Positions 27,713 to 36,210 of a DNA stretch of 64,000 bases are shown here, in pieces. The translations under genes were made by a program, and so were the position numbers. This stretch comes from Luteimonas sp. (GTDB lineage Bacteria > Pseudomonadota > Gammaproteobacteria > Xanthomonadales > Xanthomonadaceae), in the NCBI GenBank assembly GCA_024707405.1, contig JANPZU010000005.1, positions 248,001-312,000 of the forward strand. The letters run 5' to 3'. Numbering within the stretch: the first letter of the stretch is position 1; each line of letters starts with the position of its first letter. The notes under the pieces were generated by a model. The model did no database searches. It saw only the letters and a program-made list of their open reading frames with translations, and had not been told where the DNA came from.

Positions 27713-28149
27713 AACCCCTCTCCCGTCGGGAGAGGGGTTGGGGAGAGGGTAGGCCGAAAGATGACAGCCAAGCCGCCACTGCCCACGAAGACATTGGCCC
27801 ATGCCCGCGATATGCGTCGGGAACCCACAGACGCTGAACGCAAGTTATGGCAGCAACTGCGGGGTGGACGGTTCGATGGCCTCAAATTTCGTCGGCAGCA
27901 TCCCATCCCCCCATACATCGCCGATTTTTGCTGTGTCGGGAAGATGGTGGTCGTGGAACTGGATGGCTCGCAGCATTCGGATGATGCGGATGCCGTGAGG
28001 ACGCGATACTTGGAATCGCAGGGTTTCAGGGTGCTTCGCTTCTGGGATCACGATGTGTTGTTGAATACCGAAGCTGTGCTTGAGGCGGTCTGGAACACCG
28101 TCCGGGAGCCGGCCCTCACCCCAACCCCTCTCCCGATGGGAGAGGGGCT
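27713..28149 (+). mobile_element. Putative mobile cassette: DUF559 nuclease gene between inverted palindromic repeats
   Basis: The left end (27713-27750) reads AACCCCTCTCCC-GTC-GGGAGAGGGGTT followed by GGGGAGAGGG. The right end (28113-28149) reads CCCTCACCCC followed by AACCCCTCTCCC-GAT-GGGAGAGGGG. One is the reverse complement of the other, so the gene between them has terminal inverted repeats. It separates hpd from hmgA. The same repeat, in the same facing arrangement but without a gene, occurs in the E2 gene at 11837-11953, and a single copy lies at 43809-43850. No target-site duplication could be assigned. Mobility is an inference from this architecture. Confidence 0.5.
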
Positions 28150-28441
28150 CAAGAGCGAAGTCTTGACCCATGTTGGCATCCAACGGCTACCAATCCGGCT
28201 TCGGCAACGAGTTCGCCACAGAGGCCGTGCCCGGCACGCTGCCGGTTGGCCGCAATTCGCCACAGCGCGTGGCGCACGGCCTGTATGCCGAGCAGTTGAG
28301 CGGCACCGCGTTCACCGCGCCGCGCAGCGAGAACCGCCGCAGCTGGCTGTACCGCATCCGGCCCGCGGCGATGCACGGCGCGTTCGAGCCGTATGCCGCG
28401 TCGCTGGCATCGGCCCCGTCGTTCCACGACGATTTCGGTGA
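27761..28441 (+). CDS. DUF559 (Vsr-like, PD-(D/E)XK fold) endonuclease-domain protein with overrun C-terminus
   Basis: The conserved domain covers residues about 8-112: [40 protein letters not shown], then [12 protein letters not shown] and [21 protein letters not shown]. This is the DUF559 pattern, with the putative catalytic Asp in IADFC, Glu in VVELDG and the QH pair, as in very-short-patch-repair nucleases. Biological function is not established. After residue 112 the frame runs through the right palindromic repeat ([11 protein letters not shown]) and then 270 bp into hmgA in another frame, to a stop at 28441. The functional end is probably near the repeat; the tail looks like frame overrun. 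Confidence 0.7.
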   Translation: MTAKPPLPTKTLAHARDMRREPTDAERKLWQQLRGGRFDGLKFRRQHPIPPYIADFCCVGKMVVVELDGSQHSDDADAVRTRYLESQGFRVLRFWDHDVLLNTEAVLEAVWNTVREPALTPTPLPMGEGLKSEVLTHVGIQRLPIRLRQRVRHRGRARHAAGWPQFATARGARPVCRAVERHRVHRAAQREPPQLAVPHPARGDARRVRAVCRVAGIGPVVPRRFR

Positions 28442-29480
28442 CACGCCGGTCTCGCCCGACCAGTTGCGCTGGAGTCCGTTGCCGATCCCGGAAGAGTCCG
28501 TCGATTTCGTCGATGGCCTGTTCACCATGGCGGGCAACGGCGGCAGCGATGCGCATGCCGGTGTCGGCATCCATCTGTATGCCGCGAATGCGTCGATGCA
28601 GGGGCGCTATTTCTACAGTGCCGATGGCGAGTTGCTCGTCGTGCCGCAGCAGGGTCGGCTGTACATCGCGACCGAACTTGGCGTCATCGAACTGGAACCG
28701 CAGGAAATCGCGGTGATCCCGCGTGGCGTGCGTTTCCGCGTCGAACTTCCCGATGGCCCGTCGCGCGGCTACGTGTGCGAGAACTTCGGCGCGTTGCTGC
28801 GCCTGCCCGACCTCGGCCCGATCGGTTCCAACGGCCTGGCCAACCCGCGCGATTTCCTCACGCCCAATGCCGCCTACGAAGACCTCGATGGCGACTTCGA
28901 ACTGATCGCCAAGTTCGGCGGCAAGCTGTGGCGTGCGGCCATCGACCATTCGCCGCTCGACGTGGTCGGCTGGCACGGCAACTACGCGCCGTACAAGTAC
29001 GACCTGCGCCGCTTCAACACCATCGGATCGATCAGCTTCGACCATCCCGACCCGTCGATCTTCCTGGTGCTCACTTCACCGACCGACACGCCCGGCGTGG
29101 GCAATATGGATTTCGCGATCTTCCCGCCGCGCTGGCTGGTGCAGCAGGACACGTTCCGTCCGCCGTGGTTCCATCGCAACGTCGCCAGCGAATTCATGGG
29201 GCTGCTGCACGGCGCCTATGACGCCAAGGCGGACGGTTTCGCCCCCGGCGCGTGTTCGCTGCACAACTGCATGACCGGGCACGGGCCGGATGCGGCGACA
29301 TTCGAGAAGGCGAGCAACGCCGACCTGTCGAAGCCGGACGTCATTACCGACACCATGGCCTTCATGTTCGAGACGCGGTCGGTGATCCGGCCGACGCGGC
29401 AGGCGATGGACGCCGCGCATCGGCAGCGCGACTACCAGGCCTGCTGGGCGGGCCTGCAGAAGCGCTTCGTGCAGCCTTGA
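28170..29480 (+). CDS. hmgA: Homogentisate 1,2-dioxygenase
   Basis: 436 residues, Fe(II) ring-cleaving enzyme making maleylacetoacetate. Cupin-fold family features: [27 protein letters not shown] at the N-terminus, [43 protein letters not shown] and [15 protein letters not shown] with the iron-binding His/Glu. Length matches the family. The usual downstream maiA and fahA genes are absent; a lipoprotein gene follows. The ATG lies only 21 bp beyond the right repeat of the DUF559 cassette, so its leader is partly repeat-derived and it may depend on read-through from hpd. Confidence 0.96.
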   Translation: MLASNGYQSGFGNEFATEAVPGTLPVGRNSPQRVAHGLYAEQLSGTAFTAPRSENRRSWLYRIRPAAMHGAFEPYAASLASAPSFHDDFGDTPVSPDQLRWSPLPIPEESVDFVDGLFTMAGNGGSDAHAGVGIHLYAANASMQGRYFYSADGELLVVPQQGRLYIATELGVIELEPQEIAVIPRGVRFRVELPDGPSRGYVCENFGALLRLPDLGPIGSNGLANPRDFLTPNAAYEDLDGDFELIAKFGGKLWRAAIDHSPLDVVGWHGNYAPYKYDLRRFNTIGSISFDHPDPSIFLVLTSPTDTPGVGNMDFAIFPPRWLVQQDTFRPPWFHRNVASEFMGLLHGAYDAKADGFAPGACSLHNCMTGHGPDAATFEKASNADLSKPDVITDTMAFMFETRSVIRPTRQAMDAAHRQRDYQACWAGLQKRFVQP

Positions 29481-29555
29481 CCCGGATGGGCTGCACATTG
29501 CGTTGATCCCGTCGATGCCAGAGTCTTGGCAAACCGAACCGTGGGGAGCGACGCG

Positions 29556-30206
29556 ATGATCCGGAAGACACTGCCACTTGCCTTTGCGGCGCTGATGCTG
29601 GGCGCTTGCGATCGCCAGCCGGCCGAACCCGTCGCGCACGACGCGTCGTCGCCAGCGACCGTGCCGATCGACGACCAGCCGCCCGGGGACGTGCCGCCCG
29701 CGACCGCACCGGCCGAGGCGTTGGCATCGCTGCGGGTCAACCTGCCGGCGGAAGGCACGATCTCGTTCGAGGGATTCGGCCCGGCGAAATTCGGCGGCAC
29801 CGACGAGGATGTCCGCATGGCCTGGGGCGCCGATCTTGGAGATGCCAAGCCGTCCGAGCCCGGCGGTTGCTACTACCTCATCCCGCAACCATTGACCGAA
29901 GCGGGCTACCGCGTGGCCTTCATGGTCGAGGGCGACAAGTTCTCGCGCATGGATGTGCGCGCCGCCGAAGTCACCGCGCCGGGCGGTGGCAAGGTCGGCA
30001 TGGAGACCGCGCAGGTCGAAGGCCTGTACGGCGGTCGCGTCGAAACGCAGCCGCACAAGTACGTCGAAGGTGCTCGTTACCTGCGCGTGACCGATCCCGC
30101 AGGCGGCAATGGCGTGCTGGTGTTCGAGACCGGGGCCGATGGCCAGGTCAGCGCCTGGCGCATCGGCGTGCCGCCGCAGGTGGATTACGTCGAGGGTTGT
30201 TCCTGA
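29556..30206 (+). CDS. Lipoprotein of unknown function (216 aa)
   Basis: 216 residues. Lipoprotein signal with lipobox LGAC (MIRKTLPLAFAALMLGAC), a Pro/Ala-rich linker (about 21-55) and a compact domain (about 58-216) containing ISFEGFGPAKFGGTDEDVRMAW and GCYYLIP, ending in GVPPQVDYVEGCS. The two Cys in the domain could form a disulphide. No family recognised. The ATG at 29556 is preceded by GGGGAGCG; an upstream TTG is less likely. Probably periplasmic face of the outer membrane. Confidence 0.75.
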   Translation: MIRKTLPLAFAALMLGACDRQPAEPVAHDASSPATVPIDDQPPGDVPPATAPAEALASLRVNLPAEGTISFEGFGPAKFGGTDEDVRMAWGADLGDAKPSEPGGCYYLIPQPLTEAGYRVAFMVEGDKFSRMDVRAAEVTAPGGGKVGMETAQVEGLYGGRVETQPHKYVEGARYLRVTDPAGGNGVLVFETGADGQVSAWRIGVPPQVDYVEGCS

Positions 30207-30237
30207 TTCCAGCCCCGCTAGGCGCGGTGCAAGTTGA

Positions 30238-30666
30238 TCAGCCGTCGTCGCGTTCTTCCGCCGCTTCCCGCGCTTCCTGCTCCGCGCGCTCGTCGTCGTC
30301 GTCGCGGATGTGGCCTTCCGGATCCGGCGTGTTGGACGGATCCTGGGTGGCCGAGGGATCCTGTGGACGCCCGTCCATCAACGACAGCGCCGCGCGCGAC
30401 ATCAGGTGCGCGGCGACCGGTGCGGTCAGGAACAGGAACACGGTGATCAGCAGTTCGCGCGGGTGCAGGCCGCTGCCGTGGATGGTGTGGTAGGAGATCG
30501 ACGCCAGCAGGATGCAACCGACGCCCAGCGTGCTGGCCTTGGTCGGCCCGTGGATGCGGTGGAAGAACCCGGTCAGCTTGACCAGCGAAAAGCCGCCCAG
30601 GAACACGAAGAAGCAGCCCACGGCGAGCAGGGCGACGGTCAGGATGTCGACGACGGTGGCCATCAT
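30238..30666 (-). CDS. mrpG: MrpG subunit of the Mrp Na+/H+ antiporter
   Basis: 142 residues. Three membrane helices with the MnhG/MrpG/PhaG signature FFHRIHGPTKASTLGVGCILLAS, then a long acidic-basic C-terminal tail (RPQDPSATQDPSNTP...DDDDERAEQEAREAAEERDDG) that is longer than usual. Last gene of the mrp operon; its ATG overlaps the mrpF stop. Small subunit needed for assembly of the multi-subunit monovalent-cation/proton antiporter. Confidence 0.9.
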   Translation of the reverse strand: MMATVVDILTVALLAVGCFFVFLGGFSLVKLTGFFHRIHGPTKASTLGVGCILLASISYHTIHGSGLHPRELLITVFLFLTAPVAAHLMSRAALSLMDGRPQDPSATQDPSNTPDPEGHIRDDDDERAEQEAREAAEERDDG

Positions 30667-30932
30667 TCCACGATGTCCCGGCGGATCACGTACTTGCTGA
30701 GCACCACCGTGCCGAAGAAGCCGAGCATGGCGATGATCAGGGCGATCTCGTAGTAGAGCTCGGTGTCGAGCAGCATCCCGAACAGCACGAGTTGCGCGAT
30801 GGTGCTGACGTACAGCGTGTCGAGGGCCAGGATGCGATCGGGTGCGGACGGGCCGCGGATCAACCGCCAGGTCGAGAACAGCATTGCGCTGCCGACCACG
30901 AGCATGCCTGCCAGGATGGCGAACTGGATCAT
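30663..30932 (-). CDS. mrpF: MrpF subunit of the Mrp Na+/H+ antiporter
   Basis: 89 residues, three membrane helices, with RLIRGPSAPDRILALDTLYVSTIA, the conserved region of MnhF/MrpF. The start is ATG 30932 (MIQFAILAGMLVVGSAML) and it overlaps the MrpE stop. Its stop overlaps mrpG. Integral membrane subunit. Confidence 0.92.
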   Translation of the reverse strand: MIQFAILAGMLVVGSAMLFSTWRLIRGPSAPDRILALDTLYVSTIAQLVLFGMLLDTELYYEIALIIAMLGFFGTVVLSKYVIRRDIVE

Positions 30933-31417
30933 GGGAACACCTTGCGCATCGGCGTTTCGTAGCGACGCTTGATGTCGTCGATCATCTTCTGCGGATCGTC
31001 GATGTCCAGGCAATGCACCAACAGGTACTTGCGATCCTCCGACAGTTCCGCGCTGACCGTGCCGGGGGTGAGCGTCATGATGCTGGCGAGCGCGGAGATG
31101 CCGTGGATGTTGGTCAGTTCCAGCGGCACCCAGACGAAGCCCGAGCGCAGGTTCTTCTCCGGCCCCAGTACCTGCCTGGCCACGGTGATGTTGGCGACCA
31201 GGATGTCCCACACCAGCTTGGCACCGAGCGGCAACAGCGCCGAGACGTTGCCCAGGTGCGCGAACTCGCGCTCCAGGCGCGCCGCGATGTGCGGCATCAG
31301 GAAGCCCAGCAGCGCCGCCATCAGCAGGGTGGCGGCCGAATAATCCTCGGCCATCAGCACCCAGAAGGCGAAGACGGTGATGCTTTGCGGGATCGAGGGC
31401 AGCAGTCTTCTTCTCAT
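30929..31417 (-). CDS. mrpE: MrpE subunit of the Mrp Na+/H+ antiporter
   Basis: 162 residues; N-terminal hydrophobic half (QSITVFAFWVLMAEDYSAATLLMAALLGFLMP) and a cytoplasmic C-terminal half with ELTNIHGISALASIMTLTPGTVSAELSEDRKYLLVHCLDI, which is the MrpE signature. Fifth gene of the operon, 2 bp after the mrpD stop, overlapping mrpF by 4 bp. Confidence 0.92.
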   Translation of the reverse strand: MRRRLLPSIPQSITVFAFWVLMAEDYSAATLLMAALLGFLMPHIAARLEREFAHLGNVSALLPLGAKLVWDILVANITVARQVLGPEKNLRSGFVWVPLELTNIHGISALASIMTLTPGTVSAELSEDRKYLLVHCLDIDDPQKMIDDIKRRYETPMRKVFP

Positions 31418-31419
31418 GG

Positions 31420-32961
31420 TCAGGGCTCCCGTACCAGCGGGGTGGTGCCGCGGACTTCACGGATGTACTCGGCCGGCGACAGCAACTGCTCCGCGGTCGC
31501 ATCGGTGTAGCGCAGGATCGGCGCTGCCGCCACCGTCATCGCGATGCCGTAGGCGAGCAGCAGCACGGTCGCCGCGATCTCGATGCCGTGGATCTTCGGC
31601 GTGTCCGCAGGCGATGGGCCGGCATCCTGGCCGTTGCCTTCCTCCGTGCGCCAGAACAGTCGCGTGCCGGTGCGGCTCAGTCCGATCAGCACCAGCAGGC
31701 TGCTGCCGAGCACCGCGGCGTACACCCAGCCGGTGTCTTCGGCGGGTACCGCGCCGAGCATCAGGAACTTGCCGATGAAGCCCGACAGCGGCGGCAGTCC
31801 GATCAGTGCGATGGCGGCGATCATGTAGAGCACGCCGGTCAGTTGCGGCATCGGCGGCGCCAGCGGCAGCAACCGGTCGCCGACCGAACCGCGTTCGCGC
31901 TGCACGATGTGCGCGATCAGGAACATCGCCGCACCCGCGAAGCAACTGTGCGGGATGTAATACAGGCCGGCGGAAATGGTGCCCGGTTGCGCCAAGGCGA
32001 ACGCGACGAACAGCGTGCCCGCCGACAGCAGCACCAGGTAGGCCGCGGCGATGCGCAGGCGGAACGAACCGACCACGCCGAGGCCGCCGAGCACAAGGGT
32101 GACCATGCCGAACGCGAGCAACGTGTCGCGGCCGAAGCCGGCGAGCAGTCCTGTGTCGTCGCCGAACGCCAGCGTGGTCAGGCGCAGCAGCGCGTACAGG
32201 CCGACCTTGGTCATGATGGTGAACAGTGCGGCCACGGCCGCGGGCGCGCGCGAATAGGTCTCGGGCAGCCACAGGTACATCGGCAGCAATGCGGCCTTGG
32301 CGCAGAACACCACCAGCAGCAGGCCGGCGGCGACGCGCACCATGGCCACGTCTTCGGGCGCGACCTCGCCGATGCGCACGGCGATCTCGGCCATGTTGAG
32401 CGTGCCGAGCAGGCCGTAGAGCAGGCCCAGCGCGATCAGGAACAGCGTGGAGGCCGCGATGTTGAACACCACGTAGTGCATGCCCGCGCTCATGCGCTCG
32501 CCGCGTCCGCCCGTCAGCAACAGGCCGTAGGACGCGATCAGCATCACCTCGAAGAACACGAACAGGTTGAAGATGTCGCCGGTCAGGAACGCGCCGTTGA
32601 GGCCCATCAGCTGGATCTGGAACAGCGCATGGAAGTGCAGGGCGCGCTTGTCCCAGCCGGCGCAGGCATACATCAGCGCCGGGATCGCAAGCAGCGTGGC
32701 GATCAGCACCATCAATGCGCTCAGGCGATCGACCATCAGCACGATGCCCAGCCGCGCCGGCCAGTCGCCGAGCAGGTAGACGTCGATCTCGCCGCTGGAG
32801 GCGCGCGCGAACAGGGCGATCGCCGATGCCAGCAGCAAGGCCATCCCGATCCAGGCACCGTGGCGCAGCACGCGCACGCTGTGGCTGCGCTCGAGCAGCA
32901 GCAGGATCGCGCCGGTCAGCAGCGGCACCAGGATCGGCGCAAGGACGAGGTGCTGGATCAT
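31420..32961 (-). CDS. mrpD: MrpD subunit (NADH-quinone oxidoreductase N/M-like) of the Mrp antiporter
   Basis: 513 residues, about 14 membrane helices, homologous to the proton-channel subunits NuoN/NuoM of complex I. The conserved region YGLLLTGGRGERM, LLLVVFCAKAALLPMYLWLPETYSRAPAAVAALF contains the Lys and Pro pair of the transmembrane proton path. The glutamate-bearing FVFFEVMLIASYGLLL helix is present. Overlaps mrpC by 4 bp. Confidence 0.95.
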   Translation of the reverse strand: MIQHLVLAPILVPLLTGAILLLLERSHSVRVLRHGAWIGMALLLASAIALFARASSGEIDVYLLGDWPARLGIVLMVDRLSALMVLIATLLAIPALMYACAGWDKRALHFHALFQIQLMGLNGAFLTGDIFNLFVFFEVMLIASYGLLLTGGRGERMSAGMHYVVFNIAASTLFLIALGLLYGLLGTLNMAEIAVRIGEVAPEDVAMVRVAAGLLLVVFCAKAALLPMYLWLPETYSRAPAAVAALFTIMTKVGLYALLRLTTLAFGDDTGLLAGFGRDTLLAFGMVTLVLGGLGVVGSFRLRIAAAYLVLLSAGTLFVAFALAQPGTISAGLYYIPHSCFAGAAMFLIAHIVQRERGSVGDRLLPLAPPMPQLTGVLYMIAAIALIGLPPLSGFIGKFLMLGAVPAEDTGWVYAAVLGSSLLVLIGLSRTGTRLFWRTEEGNGQDAGPSPADTPKIHGIEIAATVLLLAYGIAMTVAAAPILRYTDATAEQLLSPAEYIREVRGTTPLVREP

Positions 32962-33332
32962 GGAGCGCCTTCCGCCGGTGGTTCCGCCTTGCGGCTGGGT
33001 TCGTGTCCGTCGACGTGGTCGCTGTTCAGGTCGGCGTGGTTGCGCATGGCCACCACCACCACGACCGCGGTCATCGCGAACGCGATCACGATCGCGGTCA
33101 GTACCAGGGCCTGCGGCAGCGGGTCGGCGTAGTTGGCCGCGGTCGCGGCCACGCCTTCGCGCAGCACCGGCGGCTTGCCCACCACGATGCGTCCCGCCGA
33201 GAAGATCAGCAGGTTGGTGGCGTACGACAGCAGGGTCAGCCCCAGGATCACGTCGAAGGTGCGCGCGCGCAGCAACAGGTAGACGCCGGAGGCGACGAGC
33301 ACGCCGATCCCGCTGGCGATCGCGAATTCCAT
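32958..33332 (-). CDS. mrpC: MrpC subunit (NuoK-like) of the Mrp antiporter
   Basis: 124 residues, three membrane helices, with YLLLRARTFDVILGLTLLSYATNLLIFSAGR and QALVLTAIVIAFAMTAVVVVVAMR, typical of MnhC/NuoK. It lies between mrpA-B and mrpD with overlapping start and stop on both sides. The soluble tail is short and charged. Confidence 0.93.
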   Translation of the reverse strand: MEFAIASGIGVLVASGVYLLLRARTFDVILGLTLLSYATNLLIFSAGRIVVGKPPVLREGVAATAANYADPLPQALVLTAIVIAFAMTAVVVVVAMRNHADLNSDHVDGHEPSRKAEPPAEGAP

Positions 33333-36112
33333 CAGCCGTTCTCCTCCTCTTCCTGCTGGCGGCGCTTGACCGTGCCCATCGTCGACAGGATCAGCAGCGC
33401 GCCCGCGAACACCACCACGTACACGCCGGTATCGAAGACCAGAGCGCTGGCCAGCGGCAGGTGCCCGATCACGGGCAGGTCGAGGTCGACATGTCCGCTG
33501 GTGAGGAACGGCAGCCCGAACAGCAGCGAGCCGAGTCCGCCGATGGCGGCGATGATCAGGCCGAGGCCGATGCCGCGCAGGTAGTCGAAGCCGAACGTCG
33601 CCTCGACCGCGCGCGCGCCCTGCAGCACGTACTTGATCAGCACCGGCACCGCGATGGCGAGTCCGGCGATGAAGCCGCCACCCGGCGCGTTGTGGCCGCG
33701 CAGGAACAGGTAGATCGACACGGTCAGTGCCAGCGGGAACAGCAACTGCGTGAGGTCAGCCGGGATCGGCAGTTGCACCGGCGGGCCGGGCATCACTTCA
33801 TCGGGCTTGAGTCGCGCCCAGCGCAGCAACGCGTGCACCACCAGCGCGGCGACCGCGAACACGGTGATCTCGCCGAAGGTATCGAAGCCGCGGAAGTCCA
33901 CCAGGATCACGTTGACCACGTTGGCGCCGTAGGCTTCCGGCAGCGCGCGTGCCAGCATCTCGCCGGAAATGGTTTGCGACGGGCTGACCAGCATCGCGTA
34001 GGTCAGGGCGGCTACGCCGACGCCGGCGACGATCGAGATCAACGCATCGCGCCAGCGCCGGAACGGCGTGCGCGCCTGCTTGGACTGCTTGGGCAGGTAG
34101 TTGAGCGCCATCATGAACAGCGCGATGGTCACCATCTCCACCAGCAGCTGGGTCAGGGCCAGGTCGGGTGCGGACATCAGCGCGAAGGCCGCGCTCACCA
34201 TCAGCCCCACGGCACCGATGACGATCAACGCGGTCAGGCGCCGGCCATGGAAGGCCACGGTGCCCACCGTGCCGGCGATCAGTACCGCCCACAGGATCCA
34301 TCCGAGCATCGGCATCGGTTGCGGTGCGGGCAAGGTGCCGAACAGTTCGCCGGCATCGCCGACGAAGGGCGTGGCCGCGACCACCACCACCACCACGATC
34401 ATCCAGAACAGGCTGCGGCGGATGCCGCCCGCCGCGACCCGGTCGGTGAACCGGCCGGCGGCGTTGAACAGCTTCTCCACGTTCTCCTGGAACAGGTGGC
34501 GGCCCCAGGTGCGCAGGATCGCGTCGTGCAGCGTGAACAGCTTGCGCAGCAGGAAGTAGAACGCCAGGCCACCCAGCACGCCGGCGATGCTCATCGCCAG
34601 CGGCAGGTTCCAGCCGTGCCAGATGGCAAGGGTGAAGTCCGGTGCCGCCGGGCCCAGGGTGCCGGCCACCGCCGCCTTCAACGCGGGTTCGACGGTCAAT
34701 GCCGGCAGCATGCCCACCGCGAGGCAGGCCACCACCAGCACCGCGACCGGGAACCGCATCCAGCGCGGCGGCTCGTGCGGCTCGACGGCCAGTGCGCGCG
34801 GGCCGCGCCCGAAGAAGGTGTCGTGCACGAAACGCAGGCTGTAGGCGACGCCGAAGATGCCGTACAGCAGTGCCGCGATGGCGATGGCGTTGCGGAATCC
34901 CGCGCTGTCGCCCGCTTCGAGTGCTTCGGCGAAGAACATCTCCTTCGACAGGAAGCCGTTGAGCAGCGGGATGCCGGCCATCGCCAGCGAGGCGACGATC
35001 GCCAGCGCCGCCGTCCACGGCATGTAGCGCCGCAGGTTGCCGAGCCGGCGCATGTCGCGCGTGCCGCATTCGTGGTCGATGATGCCGGCCGCCATGAACA
35101 GCGAGGCCTTGAACGTGGCGTGGTTGATGATGTGGAACACGCCTGCGACCACCGCCATCGGCGTGGACAGGCCGAACAGCAGCGTGATGAGTCCAAGGTG
35201 CGAGATGGTCGAATACGCCAGCAGGCCTTTCAGATCGTGCTGGAAGATGGCGTACCACGCGCCCAGCAGCAGCGTGATCGCGCCGATGCTGGTGACCACG
35301 TAGAAGAACAGGTCGGTGCCGGCCAGCGCCGGATGCAGTCGCGCCAGCAGGAACACGCCGGCCTTCACCATCGTCGCCGAATGCAGGTAGGCCGACACCG
35401 GTGTCGGCGCGGCCATCGCCTGAGGCAGCCAGAAGTGCATGGGGAACTGCGCGCTCTTGGTGAACACGCCGGCCAGCACCAGCGCCAGGATCGCCGGGTA
35501 CTCGGCGCTGGCGCGGATCGCATCGCCGGCGGCGAGCACTGCGTCGAGTTCGTAGCTGCCCACCACGCGCCCGATCAGCAGCACGCCACCCAGCAACGCC
35601 AATCCGCCGAGGCCGGTGATCGAAAGCGCCATGCGTGCGCCCTGGCGGGCATCCTGCCGGTGCGTCCAGAAGCCGATCAGCAGGAACGAACTGATGCTGG
35701 TCAGCTCCCAGAACACGACCAGCAAGAGCAGGTTGCCTGCCGTCACCACGCCGAGCATCGCGCCCATGAACAGCAGCAGGTACGAGAAGAAGCGCGGCGC
35801 GCTGTCTTCCTCGCTCAGGTAATAGTGCGCATACAGCACCACCAGAGCACCGATGCCGAGGATGAGCCCGGCGAACATCCAGGCCAGGCCGTCGATGCGC
35901 AGCGTGAACGCCAGCCCGGCCTGCGGGATCCACGGAAAGGACACTTGCGGCACCGTCCCGTCGAGGATCGACGGCGTGAGCCAGGCCAGCAGCGCAAGGC
36001 CCAGCAACGGCGCCGCGGCCGCAAGCCAGGCGATGGTCCGGCGCGAAGCGCCACGGGCCACCGCGATGACCAGCGCCGCCAGGAATGGCAGGGCCAGGAG
36101 CAGTGTCAGCAT
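33332..36112 (-). CDS. mrpA: MrpA-MrpB fusion subunit of the Mrp Na+/H+ antiporter
   Basis: 926 residues. Residues 1-760 are MrpA-like (NuoL-like core with GANLLLLVVFWELTSISSFLLIGFW, TKSAQFPMHFWLPQAMAAPTPVSAYLHSATMVKAGVFLLARLHP and the lateral C-terminal helices). The last part (about 780-926: FPLALTVSIYLFLRGHNAPGGGFIAGLA...) is the MrpB domain, fused as in the six-gene group-2 operons of Pseudomonas and Sinorhizobium (pha/sha). First gene of the operon; start ATG 36112 (MLTLLLALPFLAALV). The complex exchanges Na+ (or K+) for H+ and gives alkali and salt tolerance. Confidence 0.95.
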   Translation of the reverse strand: MLTLLLALPFLAALVIAVARGASRRTIAWLAAAAPLLGLALLAWLTPSILDGTVPQVSFPWIPQAGLAFTLRIDGLAWMFAGLILGIGALVVLYAHYYLSEEDSAPRFFSYLLLFMGAMLGVVTAGNLLLLVVFWELTSISSFLLIGFWTHRQDARQGARMALSITGLGGLALLGGVLLIGRVVGSYELDAVLAAGDAIRASAEYPAILALVLAGVFTKSAQFPMHFWLPQAMAAPTPVSAYLHSATMVKAGVFLLARLHPALAGTDLFFYVVTSIGAITLLLGAWYAIFQHDLKGLLAYSTISHLGLITLLFGLSTPMAVVAGVFHIINHATFKASLFMAAGIIDHECGTRDMRRLGNLRRYMPWTAALAIVASLAMAGIPLLNGFLSKEMFFAEALEAGDSAGFRNAIAIAALLYGIFGVAYSLRFVHDTFFGRGPRALAVEPHEPPRWMRFPVAVLVVACLAVGMLPALTVEPALKAAVAGTLGPAAPDFTLAIWHGWNLPLAMSIAGVLGGLAFYFLLRKLFTLHDAILRTWGRHLFQENVEKLFNAAGRFTDRVAAGGIRRSLFWMIVVVVVVAATPFVGDAGELFGTLPAPQPMPMLGWILWAVLIAGTVGTVAFHGRRLTALIVIGAVGLMVSAAFALMSAPDLALTQLLVEMVTIALFMMALNYLPKQSKQARTPFRRWRDALISIVAGVGVAALTYAMLVSPSQTISGEMLARALPEAYGANVVNVILVDFRGFDTFGEITVFAVAALVVHALLRWARLKPDEVMPGPPVQLPIPADLTQLLFPLALTVSIYLFLRGHNAPGGGFIAGLAIAVPVLIKYVLQGARAVEATFGFDYLRGIGLGLIIAAIGGLGSLLFGLPFLTSGHVDLDLPVIGHLPLASALVFDTGVYVVVFAGALLILSTMGTVKRRQQEEEENG

Positions 36113-36198
36113 CGAATGTCCGGAGATTGCAGGGCGGCGCGACGTGTCGGGCCGGCCCCGAAGTCTAACCGATGCGCCGTGGACGGAATCGGCCGAAG

Positions 36199-36204
36199 TA
36201 TCCT
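36199..36204 (+). promoter_or_regulatory. -10 box of a probable leaderless promoter for the SDR gene
   Basis: TATCCT ends 6 bp before the ATG at 36211. No Shine-Dalgarno is present. The 98-bp space between the divergent mrp operon and this gene must carry both promoters. Confidence 0.4.
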
Positions 36205-36210
36205 GTCGCG

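Noticed and set aside
29556-30206. Part of the homogentisate pathway (maiA or fahA)
   Set aside because: The product is a lipoprotein without glutathione-transferase or FAH motifs.
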